In this document: positions 43,810 through 53,462 of the stretch, one piece after another | How positions within the stretch are numbered: position 1 is the stretch's first letter | Layout of the letters: each line of letters begins with the position of its first letter | Origin: Tectiglobus sp965224045 | GTDB taxonomy: Bacteria > Pseudomonadota > Alphaproteobacteria > Rhizobiales > Hyphomicrobiaceae | Assembly: GCA_965224045.1 (NCBI GenBank) | Contig: CBDCYD010000016.1 | Location: forward strand, 62,001-126,000 | Length of the DNA: 64,000 nt | Reading direction: 5' to 3' | The notes under the pieces: model-generated | Seen by the model: the letters and a program-made list of their open reading frames with translations, nothing else | What the model was told of the DNA's origin: nothing | Databases searched by the model: none | Program-made: the position numbers and the translations under genes

Positions 43810-45759
43810 ATGCATAGCGGTGACGTTGCGTGGACACCTTCACCGGAACTGGTTGCAAATGCGAACCTGACGCAATTCATTCAGGCCTGCGCAGTGGATG
43901 ACTACGATGCCCTTCTGCAATGGGCCGAATCCGATACCGAGGCCTTCTATAGAGCGCTCTTCTCGTTCCTTGACTATCGCTTTACGGAGCCGTTTACGCG
44001 CGCGCACGATGGATCTGACGGGATTGCGCGAACGCGCTGGTGCCTTGATGGTCGCACCAACGTGACGCTCAACTGTCTCGACAAATGGATCGGGACAGCT
44101 ACCGAGAACAAGGCGGCGCTCGAATGGATAGGCGAAAACGGGGACAGCCTGACCTGGACTTATGGACAACTCCACCGGGAGACTTGCCGGTTCGCGGATG
44201 GATTGCGCAGGTTGGGGATTGGGTCCGGTGACGTTATTGCTGTTTATCTACCGAACTTGCCGGAAGCTGTCGTTTCATTGCTTGCCATTCCGAAAGTTGG
44301 TGGCATCGCACTGCCGCTGTTTTCCGGTTTTGGGGCAGATGCCGTTGCCGACCGACTGATCGATTCCGGCGCCAAGGCGTTGATCACGGTCGATGGATCG
44401 TTTCGCAGGGGGCGAGTCGTTGCCGCCAAGCAAGTCATCGATGACGTGCGGGGCAGGGTTCCCAGTCTGCAGCACGTCATCGTTTGCCATCGCGCTGACG
44501 CGCCGATGGACTGGCGGGCGGGGTCAGACCATCACTGGTGCGATCTGACCGGGCAATCCGATGGTGCGTGCGCGACGACACCGATGGAAGCGGATGCGGC
44601 CTTCCTGCTGGTCTACACTTCAGGAACAACCGGCAAGCCCAAAGGGGTTGTGCACACGCACTGCGGTTTTCCGGTCAAGACCATGCTCGACCTCGGCATC
44701 TGCATGGATTTCAAAGCCGCCGACCGCATTCTGTGGATGTCCGACATGGGTTGGCTGGTCGGTCCCATACTCGTCTACGGTACGACGCTTATGGGTGGCA
44801 CAATGGTGCTTGCAGAGGGTGTGCCAGATTACCCGAGTGGTGACCGGATCTGGCGATTGGTCGACGAAAAGCGCATCAGTTACCTCGGTGTGGCACCGAC
44901 TATGGTCCGCAGTTTCATGGCGGATGCGTCATTCGATGCTGGTCAGTATGACCTGTCTTCGCTGCGAATTTTCGTTTCAACCGGCGAGGCTTGGACACCG
45001 GAGGCCTGGACGTGGTTGTTCGAAATCATCGGCAAGAGGCGTATTCCGATCCTCAATTTCTCCGGCGGTACGGAAATGGGCGGCATACTTTCCTCGGTTG
45101 TCACGCTTCCGATCAAGCCGTGTTCGTTCACCCGGCCAATTCCAGGGACATCTGCAGCAATCTTTGACGATGCCGGCAACGTCGCTGATCCGGGCGAGGT
45201 TGGTGAACTCGTCATGAGGCGCGCCCCGATCGGGTTAACGCAAGGCCTATGGCGCGATGATGAACGCTATATCGAAAGCTATTGGTCGACCTATCCGGGT
45301 GTCTGGCATCACGGTGATTTCGCGATGTGCGACGAGGACGGCTACTACTACGTTCTCGGGCGCTCGGACGATACGCTGAAGATTGCGGGAAAGCGGACGG
45401 GGCCGGCTGAAATCGAGGCGTTGGTTCTTGCAACAGGCCATGTCAAGGAGGTCGCCGCGATCGGGGTCCCTGATCCCATCAAAGGCGCGGCAATCGTTTG
45501 TGCGTGCGTTCCCCGCGATGACAGGGCCGCGGTCGATGCGGTTCGGTCAGATTTGGTCGCTGCGATCACCAACGGTCTTGGAACCGCGTTTCGGCCGAAA
45601 GCAATTGTGTTCTGTGCGGAGCTGCCGAAAACCCGCAATATGAAGATCATGCGTCGCGTCGTACGGTCAATCTTTCTGGATCAGGATCCGGGCGATTTGA
45701 GTTCCATGCTCAATCCCGAAGCTGTCGAAGGCCTGCGTCGCGCAACACGTGCGCGCTGA
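43810..45759 (+). CDS. AMP-forming acyl-CoA synthetase (acetyl-CoA synthetase-like)
   Basis: A 649-residue ligase; ATG 43810 is the start of homology. An ACAS_N-like region (residues about 40-95, CLDGRTNVTLNCLDKWIG) puts it with short-chain Acs-type enzymes rather than benzoate ligases. The AMP motif is LVYTSGTTGKPKGVVHTH, then NFSGGTEMGG, YYYVLGRSDDTLKIAGKRTG and the C-terminal lysine in PKTRNMKIMRR. It joins a carboxylic acid to CoA through an adenylate; the acid is unknown. It sits between DUF6455 and nnrS on the same strand. Confidence 0.87.
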   Translation: MHSGDVAWTPSPELVANANLTQFIQACAVDDYDALLQWAESDTEAFYRALFSFLDYRFTEPFTRAHDGSDGIARTRWCLDGRTNVTLNCLDKWIGTATENKAALEWIGENGDSLTWTYGQLHRETCRFADGLRRLGIGSGDVIAVYLPNLPEAVVSLLAIPKVGGIALPLFSGFGADAVADRLIDSGAKALITVDGSFRRGRVVAAKQVIDDVRGRVPSLQHVIVCHRADAPMDWRAGSDHHWCDLTGQSDGACATTPMEADAAFLLVYTSGTTGKPKGVVHTHCGFPVKTMLDLGICMDFKAADRILWMSDMGWLVGPILVYGTTLMGGTMVLAEGVPDYPSGDRIWRLVDEKRISYLGVAPTMVRSFMADASFDAGQYDLSSLRIFVSTGEAWTPEAWTWLFEIIGKRRIPILNFSGGTEMGGILSSVVTLPIKPCSFTRPIPGTSAAIFDDAGNVADPGEVGELVMRRAPIGLTQGLWRDDERYIESYWSTYPGVWHHGDFAMCDEDGYYYVLGRSDDTLKIAGKRTGPAEIEALVLATGHVKEVAAIGVPDPIKGAAIVCACVPRDDRAAVDAVRSDLVAAITNGLGTAFRPKAIVFCAELPKTRNMKIMRRVVRSIFLDQDPGDLSSMLNPEAVEGLRRATRAR

Positions 45760-45815
45760 GGCGATTGCCAGAATCCCCGTGCTCGAGGCCAAAAGTAAGT
45801 GAAAGGAAACACCTC

Positions 45816-46994
45816 GTGACAACCGCCGAACAGGTTAGGCTCTATAGCGGGCCCGCGGTTCTATCATATGGCTTTCGACCGTTCTTCCTGGCGGGTGCAG
45901 CCTGGGCAGCTTCGGCGATGGTGCTATGGGTTGCGATGTTGTCCGCTGCCATCGAGCTGCCGACAGCCTTTGGCCCTGTTGAGTGGCACGTTCATGAATT
46001 GGTCTTCGGTTACGTCCCGGCGATCGTTGCCGGCTTTCTTCTTACGGCTGTACCGAACTGGACCAAGCGGCTGCCGGTGACGGGTCTTCCGCTATTGAGC
46101 TTGTTTCTGATTTGGGTGGCGGGACGGCTGGCCGTCCTGGGTTCGCTGTGGATCGGACCGTTTGCGGCAGCGCTCATTGATCTTGCGTTCCTGGCTGCAC
46201 TTGGTGCCGTCATCGCGCGCGAAATCGTAGCTGCGCAAAACACGCGCAATTTGAAGGTTCTGGTGGGCGTAGGACTGTTGTTTGCCGGCAATGCCACGTT
46301 TCATGCCGAAGCGCTGTTTGCCGCCGGGCAGGCTTTTGGCATGCGAATTGGAATCGCTGCCACGCTGCTCCTGATCTTGATCGTCGGCGGCCGAGTTGTT
46401 CCAAGCTTCACGAGAAACTGGCTTGTCAAGCAGGGCGCCGGGCGGCTGCCCATCGCCTTCAACGCAACCGACGTCGCGATCATACTCGTCAGCGCCACAG
46501 CGTTGACTTTGTGGATCGTATTGCCTGAACACGATGTGACAGCAGGAATTGCACTGGTTGCCGGCGCGTTGAATGTCTGGCGGCTGGTCCGTTGGGCTGG
46601 TGAGCAAACACTAGGTGAACCTTTGGTTCTCATTCTGCATATTGCCTACGCCTTTGTCGGGCTGGGTTTTCTGCTGCTTGCTCTGGCCATCTGGCGTCCG
46701 GACATCCTTTCGGAGTCTGGAGCGCTACACGGTTGGACGACGGGAGCGATCAGCTTGATGACTCTAGCGATCATGACGCGGGCAAGCCTCGGCCATTGTG
46801 GTCAGCCGCTGACAGCGACGCTGCCGACGCAGGCGATCTACATGTCGGCGCTCATTGCTGTCGTTGCCAGAATCATCGCCGCGCTGGGCATTGCACCTTC
46901 GAGCATGCTTCACGTGTCTGCAGCGGCCTGGGTCCTGGCGTATGCCGGTTTTGTCGCGTTTTATGGGCCGCTGCTTCTTCGTCAGCAGCGCTGA
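45816..46994 (+). CDS. nnrS: NnrS family membrane protein
   Basis: A 392-residue protein with about twelve hydrophobic segments and the NnrS blocks LSYGFRPFFLAGAAWAA, EWHVHELVFGYVPAIVAGFL, LTAVPNWTKRLPVTG and MTRASLGHCGQPL. NnrS is a haem- and copper-containing membrane protein tied to nitric oxide metabolism and denitrification. GTG 45816 is chosen because GAAAGGAAA precedes it and conservation starts there. It ends the run that begins with the FNR box and converges on badI. Confidence 0.9.
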   Translation: MTTAEQVRLYSGPAVLSYGFRPFFLAGAAWAASAMVLWVAMLSAAIELPTAFGPVEWHVHELVFGYVPAIVAGFLLTAVPNWTKRLPVTGLPLLSLFLIWVAGRLAVLGSLWIGPFAAALIDLAFLAALGAVIAREIVAAQNTRNLKVLVGVGLLFAGNATFHAEALFAAGQAFGMRIGIAATLLLILIVGGRVVPSFTRNWLVKQGAGRLPIAFNATDVAIILVSATALTLWIVLPEHDVTAGIALVAGALNVWRLVRWAGEQTLGEPLVLILHIAYAFVGLGFLLLALAIWRPDILSESGALHGWTTGAISLMTLAIMTRASLGHCGQPLTATLPTQAIYMSALIAVVARIIAALGIAPSSMLHVSAAAWVLAYAGFVAFYGPLLLRQQR

Positions 46995-47107
46995 ATTTGC
47001 GATCACCGCGGGCGCGGGTGATGGCGTGACGCTTGGAGCTTCATTGATTGCCAGGACCCGCGACGCTGTGGAACGTTGTGCCGTTCCGCCGGACGCCTCG
47101 GGATGGT

Positions 47108-47890
47108 TCAACTTGCAAATTTGCGGAAGTCGGGTTTGCGTTTTTCGCCAAATGCGCGAACGCCTTCCTTCGACTCCTCGGTTTCGTAGTAGAGCTGAAG
47201 GGCCTGCATACCGAACGCGGCGTTGCCGCGGATGGCCTCACTGTCCATGTTGAAGGAGCGTTTGGCGATGGCAATTGCCGTCGGGCTCTTTTCCATGATC
47301 TCGTCACACCAGCGCTGGACTTCGGCGTCGAGTTCCGCGTGTGGCACGACCGCGTTTACCAGCCCCATTGCAAGCGCCTCCTGGGCCGAGTAGCGTCTGC
47401 ACATGTACCACATCTCACGTGCCTTCTTCTCACCGACGACCCGGGCGAGATAAGCCGTGCCAAAGCCCGGGTCCACGGAACCCACTTTGGGTCCAACCTG
47501 GCCGAACGAGGCATTTTCCGATGCAATCGTGAAATCGCAGATCGTGCACAACACGTTGCCGCCGCCAATCGCGTAGCCCTGGACGCGTGCGATGACCGGT
47601 TTAGGTGCATCACGAATGATCGTGTGAAGCTCCTCCATAGGAAGCCCGATGGTGCCGCGACCGTCGTACTGTCCCTCATGTGCGGATTGATCGCCGCCGG
47701 TGCAGAATGCGCGATCACCGGCCCCGGCCAAGACGATGACGCCGACGGACTTGTCCCATGCCGCAGCGTTGAGCGCACGAATGAGTTCTTCGCAGGTCTG
47801 GCCGCGAAAGGCATTGTGTTTTTCAGGGCGATTGATGGTGATCCATGCGGCGCCGTCGTGCACGTCATAGAGAATGTCTTCGTAGGTCAT
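47108..47890 (-). CDS. badI: 2-ketocyclohexanecarboxyl-CoA hydrolase
   Basis: A 260-residue crotonase-fold enzyme that opens the ring of 2-ketocyclohexanecarboxyl-CoA to pimeloyl-CoA. The match to R. palustris BadI as remembered is very close: NRPEKHNAFRGQTCEELIRA, LAGAGDRAFCTGGDQSAHEG, QYDGRGTIGLPMEELHTIIR, GYAIGGGNVLCTICDFTIAS, FGQVGPKVGSVDPGFGTAYL and VVGEKKAREMWYMCRRYS. The GGDQ and YDGRGT blocks separate BadI and MenB-like hydrolases from ordinary enoyl-CoA hydratases. It is the last gene of the badA-H-I unit. Confidence 0.92.
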   Translation of the reverse strand: MTYEDILYDVHDGAAWITINRPEKHNAFRGQTCEELIRALNAAAWDKSVGVIVLAGAGDRAFCTGGDQSAHEGQYDGRGTIGLPMEELHTIIRDAPKPVIARVQGYAIGGGNVLCTICDFTIASENASFGQVGPKVGSVDPGFGTAYLARVVGEKKAREMWYMCRRYSAQEALAMGLVNAVVPHAELDAEVQRWCDEIMEKSPTAIAIAKRSFNMDSEAIRGNAAFGMQALQLYYETEESKEGVRAFGEKRKPDFRKFAS

Positions 47891-47973
47891 TGTGCGGATC
47901 CTTCAAGGTTGCCATCGGCGGAGCGGTGGCGATATTCGGGGAGGTTCGACGAACGGGCGCGATCGCAGGTGGA

Positions 47974-48741
47974 TTAGCCGTTCATTGTCAGTCCGCCGGA
48001 CACGCTGAGGACCTGGCCGGTTACGAAAGCTGCCTCGTCGCTTGCAAAAAACGCAACTGCTCCTGCCAGGTCTTCGGGCTGGCCGAGCCGACCCATCGGG
48101 ATCGCCCGACGGAAAGCTTCCGCGAGTTTTTCGGGGTTGCTCGATTCATCGAGTACACCCTGCAGGAGGCTTGTTTGCGTTGGTCCAGGGCAGACGACGT
48201 TGAATGTGATGCCTTGACGCGCGTGTTCGCGGGCCAACGTTTTTGTAAAGCCGATGAGCCCTGCCTTGCAGGCTGCATAGACCGCTTCTCCGGACGAGCC
48301 AACGCGTGCCGCATCGGAGGCGACGTTGACGACTCGTCCGCCGCCCCGTTCGATCATGCCCGGAAGGACGGCATAGTGCATGTTGAGTGCGCCTGTCAGA
48401 TTGATATCGATGATTTTCTGCCATAGGGCCGGCTCGGTTTTCATGAACGGTTTGAAGACATCCCAGCCGGCGTTGTTGACAAGAATGTCGACCGGACCGA
48501 GTTCACTTGTAATCGCATTCACGCCGGCCTGAACGCTCGCCAAGTCCGCGATGTCGAGCCTAAATGCGCCAGCAGTCGCGCCATCTGCTTCGATCGACCC
48601 TGCAGTGGCCGCTGCCGTGTCGACGTTCACGTCACAAACGGCGACCTTGGCGCCAGCGTCGGCCAATCGCCGGCAAATCTGCTGACCAATGCCACCGCCG
48701 CCGCCCGTTACAATTGCCGTCCTGTTTTCTAAGCCACGCAT
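47974..48741 (-). CDS. badH: 2-hydroxycyclohexanecarboxyl-CoA dehydrogenase
   Basis: A 255-residue SDR that makes the substrate of BadI with NAD. Visible are TAIVTGGGGGIGQQICRRL, LVNNAGWDVFKPFMKTEPAL, NVASDAARVGSSGEAVYAAC (with the catalytic Ser/Tyr), KTLAREHARQGITFNVVCPG and FVTGQVLSVSGGLTMNG. These agree closely with R. palustris BadH. It lies 54 bp after badA and 83 bp before badI on the same strand. Confidence 0.92.
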   Translation of the reverse strand: MRGLENRTAIVTGGGGGIGQQICRRLADAGAKVAVCDVNVDTAAATAGSIEADGATAGAFRLDIADLASVQAGVNAITSELGPVDILVNNAGWDVFKPFMKTEPALWQKIIDINLTGALNMHYAVLPGMIERGGGRVVNVASDAARVGSSGEAVYAACKAGLIGFTKTLAREHARQGITFNVVCPGPTQTSLLQGVLDESSNPEKLAEAFRRAIPMGRLGQPEDLAGAVAFFASDEAAFVTGQVLSVSGGLTMNG

Positions 48742-48794
48742 AAGTCATTCCTGTTTGTTTGTTGCCGGTCTTCGCATGCACGCAGGTTGCACAC

Positions 48795-50333
48795 TTAGCT
48801 TTGCCTCAGTCTGTAGCGTTGGATTTTTCCCGTTGCCGTCTTCGGCAGTTCACTCATAAACTCGATCCATCTCGGGTATTTCCAGGCGCCGACGCTCTCC
48901 TTGACGTGTGCCTTCAACGGTTCTCTTAGGTCGGCAGACGATGCATCGTCCTGCAGGACAACGAATGCTTTGGGTTTGATGAGGCCGCTTTCGTCCTCTT
49001 GCGCGACAACCGCTGCTTCGCGCACGGCGGGATGCGATACCAGCGCCTGTTCGACTTCGAACGGCGACACCCAGCGACCGCTGACCTTGAACATGTCGTC
49101 GGTTCGCCCGCAGTAATGGTAATAGCCGTCGTCATCGCGGAAGTATTTGTCGCCCGTTCGTGTCCACGCGCCCTGAAACGTCGACCGTGATTTTTCTCGT
49201 TGGTTCCAATAACCTTCGGCCGCAGAGCCACCGCACACGAGCAGTTCACCTATGGTGCCGGTATCGACATCGCGCCCGCATTCGTCGACGAGACGCAGAT
49301 CGTAACCGGCGAACGGTTTGCCGGATGTGCCATAGCGACAGTCTTCCGGGCGGTTCGAAAGAAAGACGTGCAACATTTCGGTCGAACCGACACCGTCGAC
49401 AATGTCCGTGCCCATGCGCTGACGCCAGGTTCTGCCGACATCCTCAGGCAATGCTTCTCCGGCCGATACGCAAACCCGCAATCTGGCGGAGCTGTTTTTG
49501 GGTGTGCAGGCTTGGTCAGCCAGCATCGCGGCGTAGAGCGTGGGGACTCCGAAAAAGAGCGTGGATTGCTCGTCGCGTAAGACCTGAAGAACCGAGCTCG
49601 GTGTCGGTCGATCGGGCAACAAGGCAGCCGTCGCGCCGACCGACATCGGTAGTGCCATGCTGGCGCCGAAGCCGTAGGCGAAAAACAGCTTGGCGGCGGA
49701 GAAAAAAACGTCTTCCTTGGTGATGTTGAGGACGCCGACGCCATAATGACGAGCAATGTAGGCCGGGCTCGAGTGAACGTGCTTGACACCCTTGGGATCG
49801 CCCGTCGAGCCGGAGGAATACAGCCAGAATGCAACCTCGTCCGCGCATGTCGATACCGTATCAAACTGGTCGTCGGCGGTGCTAAGCAGGTCGTCGAACT
49901 TTTGATGCCGGCCGGACTCGCGACCAACCACGACCACGTGTTCGAGCGATGGCAACCGGTCCAGAACCGGCTCAAACGTGGTCAGCACTTCACGCGAAAT
50001 GAAGAGCGCCTGTGCCCGGCTGTCTGACAGCGTGTAGGTATACTGTTCGGGCGTCAGCAGTGTATTGAGGCAAACCGGAATGACGCCGGCTCGGAGCGCA
50101 CCCCAGAACACGGCCGGGTAGTCGACCGTATCGAGCATGATCATTGCAATCCGCGCCTCACGCTTGATGCCGAGGTGAGAAAGCAGGTTTGCGACTTTGT
50201 TCGATTTCGCCTGCAGGTCTGCGTACGTGAGCTTGCGTTGCGGGTCGACGAACGCGGTTTTGGGCCCGTTTCCAAGTCGGACATTGTTGTCAACGAACTC
50301 TTTGACCGCATTGTATTCGCGAGAACAGCGCAT
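48795..50333 (-). CDS. badA: Benzoate-CoA ligase family protein
   Basis: A 512-residue AMP-forming ligase. ATG 50333 is preferred over an in-frame TTG 15 bases upstream because GGGAG lies six bases before it. Motifs are FWLYSSGSTGDPKGVKHVHS, FFAYGFGASMALPMSVGATA, DGVGSTEMLHVFLSNRPED, YHYCGRTDDMFKVSGRWVSP and PKTATGKIQRYRL, whose Lys is the known acylation site in this family. It activates benzoate, and perhaps 4-hydroxybenzoate, to the CoA thioester. First gene of badA-H-I; a shared operator lies 70 bp upstream. Confidence 0.9.
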   Translation of the reverse strand: MRCSREYNAVKEFVDNNVRLGNGPKTAFVDPQRKLTYADLQAKSNKVANLLSHLGIKREARIAMIMLDTVDYPAVFWGALRAGVIPVCLNTLLTPEQYTYTLSDSRAQALFISREVLTTFEPVLDRLPSLEHVVVVGRESGRHQKFDDLLSTADDQFDTVSTCADEVAFWLYSSGSTGDPKGVKHVHSSPAYIARHYGVGVLNITKEDVFFSAAKLFFAYGFGASMALPMSVGATAALLPDRPTPSSVLQVLRDEQSTLFFGVPTLYAAMLADQACTPKNSSARLRVCVSAGEALPEDVGRTWRQRMGTDIVDGVGSTEMLHVFLSNRPEDCRYGTSGKPFAGYDLRLVDECGRDVDTGTIGELLVCGGSAAEGYWNQREKSRSTFQGAWTRTGDKYFRDDDGYYHYCGRTDDMFKVSGRWVSPFEVEQALVSHPAVREAAVVAQEDESGLIKPKAFVVLQDDASSADLREPLKAHVKESVGAWKYPRWIEFMSELPKTATGKIQRYRLRQS

Positions 50334-50402
50334 AACGATCTCCCGCAAAATGAGTTTGCGACCCGCCGAGCAGTTGGACCGAGGTCGCGGCGCATCATTT
50401 CC

Positions 50403-50430
50403 GTATTAAAGTACGATAATACATATTTAC
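50403..50430 (-). promoter_or_regulatory. Bad-island operator, copy A (badAHI)
   Basis: On the - strand this 28-bp element reads GTAAATATGTATT, three bases, GTACTTTAATAC. It contains the dyad GTATTA-N8-TAATAC at 50403-50422 and shares 17 fixed positions with the copies at 50617 and 57722. It lies 70 bp upstream of badA in the direction of its transcription. Confidence 0.7.
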
Positions 50431-50616
50431 GCTGCTCTCAAGCACATTGCGGCCGGATAGCGTAAGCGGTGCCGGCTCTCCGTCAGCGACCGGGTTTAGG
50501 CATGCAGGCTCGGAGGTTATCGCCAGGCTGGGGCCGTCGCGTCTGCACTCTCACCCGAATGACTTTGTGATCACGCCCTGAAAACAAGTGAGGGCTTCAC
50601 CTTGGTGTGAAAATAA

Positions 50617-50644
50617 GTATACTTGTACCGAAATATGTATTTAA
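50617..50644 (-). promoter_or_regulatory. Bad-island operator, copy B (hcrCAB)
   Basis: On the - strand it reads TTAAATACATATT, three bases, GTACAAGTATAC. It is 20 of 28 or more identical to each of the other copies and continues to match copy C on both sides: 26 of 33 bases over 50613-50645. It ends 23 bp before the hcrC ATG, a position suited to repression or steric block. Confidence 0.7.
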
Positions 50645-50667
50645 GCACGTTCGAGGCTGGCGAGACG

Positions 50668-51135
50668 ATGAGACGACTCATCACATTCGTGGTCAATGGA
50701 ACCGAGCATCACGACGCCGTGGCGGACAACCTCCTGCTGCTTGACTACCTGCGCGAAATCAGGCGCCTCACCGGCACCAAAAAGGGATGTGACGGGGGCG
50801 AATGCGGCGCCTGCACTGTCTTGGTTGACGGGTCACCGAGGGCGGCATGCATTACGCTCGCTGCAAGGTGCGACGGCTGCCGGGTTGAAACCATAGAAGG
50901 TCAACTTCAAGGTGGGCGCCTGTCGGTTGTGCAACGCGCATTTCATGAGCATCTCGGCACGCAATGCGGCTACTGTACGCCCGGAATGATCATGTCTGCC
51001 GAGGCCCTTCTTCGTCGCAATCCCACCCCCGATGAGGACGACATCCGGTTAGCGCTAAGCGGCAACCTTTGTCGCTGCACGGGTTACGTCAAGATAATCC
51101 GCGCCGTGCGTGCGGCCGCTGAGGCGCTGCAATGA
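50668..51135 (+). CDS. hcrC: 4-hydroxybenzoyl-CoA reductase, small [2Fe-2S] subunit
   Basis: A 155-residue xanthine-oxidase-family iron-sulfur subunit (HcrC; HbaB in R. palustris). The plant-type [2Fe-2S] site reads GCDGGECGACTVLVDG and the second site HLGTQCGYCTPGMIMS with GNLCRCTGYVKIIRAV. ATG 50668 is the start of homology; the frame extends 15 codons further up, across the operator. Its stop overlaps hcrA (ATGA). The enzyme removes the 4-hydroxyl group from 4-hydroxybenzoyl-CoA to give benzoyl-CoA. Confidence 0.92.
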   Translation: MRRLITFVVNGTEHHDAVADNLLLLDYLREIRRLTGTKKGCDGGECGACTVLVDGSPRAACITLAARCDGCRVETIEGQLQGGRLSVVQRAFHEHLGTQCGYCTPGMIMSAEALLRRNPTPDEDDIRLALSGNLCRCTGYVKIIRAVRAAAEALQ

Positions 51136-53462
51136 GCGGACAGGTACATACGGCGATTGTCGGACGACCTGTTCCGCTGGTGGATGGCGTGGACAAGGTT
51201 TCGGGCAAGGCGCTCTACACAGCAGACCTTGCGGTTGGCGATGCGCTCGTCGGCCGTATTCTGCGCAGCCCGATCAGCCACGGCAAGATAGTGCGAATTG
51301 ACATAGCAGAGGCGCTCGAACTCGATGGTGTTCGCGCGATTGTCACCGGTGCTGATTGCCCGCATACGTTCGGCGTCATTCCTATCGCCATGAACGAGTA
51401 TCCGCTTGCGCGCGACCGTGTTCGCTACCGGGGCGAGCCAGTTGCCGCGATTGCTGCCGTCGATGCGCGTACGGCTGACCGTGCACTGGCTCTGATTAAC
51501 GTGGAATTTGAGGAGCTTGCGGCCGTGTACAGCGCGCGCGATGCACGGGCGCATGGTGCAGTTTGCCTGCACGATGACAAGCCGGGCAACCTGGAACGCG
51601 AGGTTCATCACGAATTCGGTGATGTTGCTGCCGGTTTTGCCGCTGCCGATTTGGTGTCGTCAGCGCGGTTTATGTGTGCCGAAGTCAATCACGCTCAAAT
51701 GGAGCCACACGCGGCCCTGGCGGAATATGATGCCGAACGCGAGCGGCTGACGCTGCACTCGGTATCGCAGGTGCCGTACTACGTGCATTTGATGCTGGCG
51801 CGATGCCTGGACATGGATACGTCGCGGGTTCGCGTCATAAAGCCGTTCGTCGGTGGCGGCTTCGGGGCGCGGACAGAATGCCTGAACTTTGAACTCATCG
51901 CTGGCCTGTTGGCGCGGGCGGCCAGTGGCCGTGTGAGCGTGCAGCTCGATCGCGAAGAAACGTTCATCACACATCGCGGCAGACCGGAGACGGAGGTCCA
52001 CCTCAAAGTCGGGCTGACCAAGGACGGTCAGATTACCGCGGTAGAGTGCGAGGTCACCCAGCGCGGTGGGGCCTACGCCGGCTATGGTCTGGTCACGATA
52101 CTCTATGCCGGTGCCTTGCTGCATGGTCTCTATGCCATTCCGGCGGTCAAATATGACGGTTATCGCGTCTATACAAACCTGCCGCCCTGTGGCGCGATGC
52201 GTGGCCACGGAACGGTGGATGTGCGCCATGCGTTTGAGTGTCTGCTCGACCGAATGGCCCGCGAACTTGGCATCGAGCCCTTCGCCGTGCGGCGGCGCAA
52301 TCTGCTGCAAGCGCCAATGCACACCGCGAACGGCCTGATGGTCAACAGCTATGGTCTGTCAGAGTGCCTCGACAAAGTTGAAGCTGCCAGTAGATGGCAT
52401 GAGCGCATATCGACGCTGCCTGAGGGCCGAGGGCTCGGGTTGGCGTGTTCGCATTATGTCAGCGGGGCGGCGAAGCCCGTGCACTGGACCGGTGAACCGC
52501 ATGCTGTTGTCAACCTCAAGCTCGACTTCGACGGCGGTGTGACGGCGTTCACGGGCGCGTCCGACATCGGGCAGGGCTCAACCACGATCGTTGCGATCGC
52601 CGTAGCCGAAACACTCGGCATAGACCTTGGTCGCGTTCGCGTGGTGACGAACGACAGTGCCATCACGCCTAAGGACAACGGCTCGTATTCGTCGCGTGTG
52701 ACGTTCATGGTTGGCAACGCGACGATTGAGGCGGCGCGAAGCCTGCGCCGCGTCCTGATCGCTGCTGCCGCAAAGAAGCTCGATGCCCTCCCGGATGACA
52801 TTGATTGCAATGCCGAGACATTTTCGGTGCGCGGCAGCGCGCAATCCATCATGTCGTTTTCTGATGTTGCGGCCGCTGCTCTCGCTGACGACGGTACGAT
52901 TACCGTCAAGGGTACGTTTACCTGTCCTCCCGAGGCCCAGGGTGGCAGGCACCGCGGCGGAGCGGTTGGTTCAACCACGGGCTTTAGCTATGCAGCGCAG
53001 GCCGTGGAAGTCGATGTCGATCTCGATACGGGTCTGGTGACGGTTGAGAAAGTGTGGGCCGCTTTGGACTGTGGGTTTGCAATCAATCCGCTGGCCGTTG
53101 AGGGACAGATCGAAGGATCCGTATGGATGGGGATGGGGCAGGCGCTGTGCGAAGAGACGCGTTACGTCGAGGGCTTGCCGCTCCATGCAAGTCTGCTCGA
53201 ATACCGCGTGCCGACCATCGTCGAGTCGCCGGATATCGAGGTCCACATTGTCGAAAGTCACGACCCGCTCGGTCCGTTCGGTGCAAAGGAGGCCGGTGAA
53301 GGAGCGCTGGCCGGGTTCGCGCCGGCACTGGCAAATGCGGTTGCCAATGCCATTGGTCTTGATATCGACCGCCTGCCGTTGACGCCGGATCGCGTCCTGG
53401 AAGCGCTGGTCGATGCGCGACGCAGGCGACGGCGCGCAGAAGGCAACCGGGAGGCCTCGTGA
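51132..53462 (+). CDS. hcrA: 4-hydroxybenzoyl-CoA reductase, molybdenum subunit
   Basis: A 776-residue molybdopterin subunit of the xanthine oxidase family (HcrA; HbaC in R. palustris). Seen are VDGVDKVSGKALYTADLAV, RGEPVAAIAAVDARTADRA, HAQMEPHAALAEYD, KPFVGGGFGARTE, CGAMRGHGTVDVRHAFECLL, GASDIGQGSTTIVAIAVAE and GPFGAKEAGEGALAGFAPAL. The last two hold cofactor and active-site residues. The size and the order small-large-medium agree with hbaBCD. It overlaps both neighbours by 4 bp, so the three subunits are translated together. Confidence 0.92.
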   Translation: MSGQVHTAIVGRPVPLVDGVDKVSGKALYTADLAVGDALVGRILRSPISHGKIVRIDIAEALELDGVRAIVTGADCPHTFGVIPIAMNEYPLARDRVRYRGEPVAAIAAVDARTADRALALINVEFEELAAVYSARDARAHGAVCLHDDKPGNLEREVHHEFGDVAAGFAAADLVSSARFMCAEVNHAQMEPHAALAEYDAERERLTLHSVSQVPYYVHLMLARCLDMDTSRVRVIKPFVGGGFGARTECLNFELIAGLLARAASGRVSVQLDREETFITHRGRPETEVHLKVGLTKDGQITAVECEVTQRGGAYAGYGLVTILYAGALLHGLYAIPAVKYDGYRVYTNLPPCGAMRGHGTVDVRHAFECLLDRMARELGIEPFAVRRRNLLQAPMHTANGLMVNSYGLSECLDKVEAASRWHERISTLPEGRGLGLACSHYVSGAAKPVHWTGEPHAVVNLKLDFDGGVTAFTGASDIGQGSTTIVAIAVAETLGIDLGRVRVVTNDSAITPKDNGSYSSRVTFMVGNATIEAARSLRRVLIAAAAKKLDALPDDIDCNAETFSVRGSAQSIMSFSDVAAAALADDGTITVKGTFTCPPEAQGGRHRGGAVGSTTGFSYAAQAVEVDVDLDTGLVTVEKVWAALDCGFAINPLAVEGQIEGSVWMGMGQALCEETRYVEGLPLHASLLEYRVPTIVESPDIEVHIVESHDPLGPFGAKEAGEGALAGFAPALANAVANAIGLDIDRLPLTPDRVLEALVDARRRRRRAEGNREAS

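Noticed and set aside
47108..47890. Generic enoyl-CoA hydratase, BadK or MenB
   Set aside because: The CTGGDQ and YDGRGT blocks and the badA-badH context point to the ring-opening hydrolase BadI.
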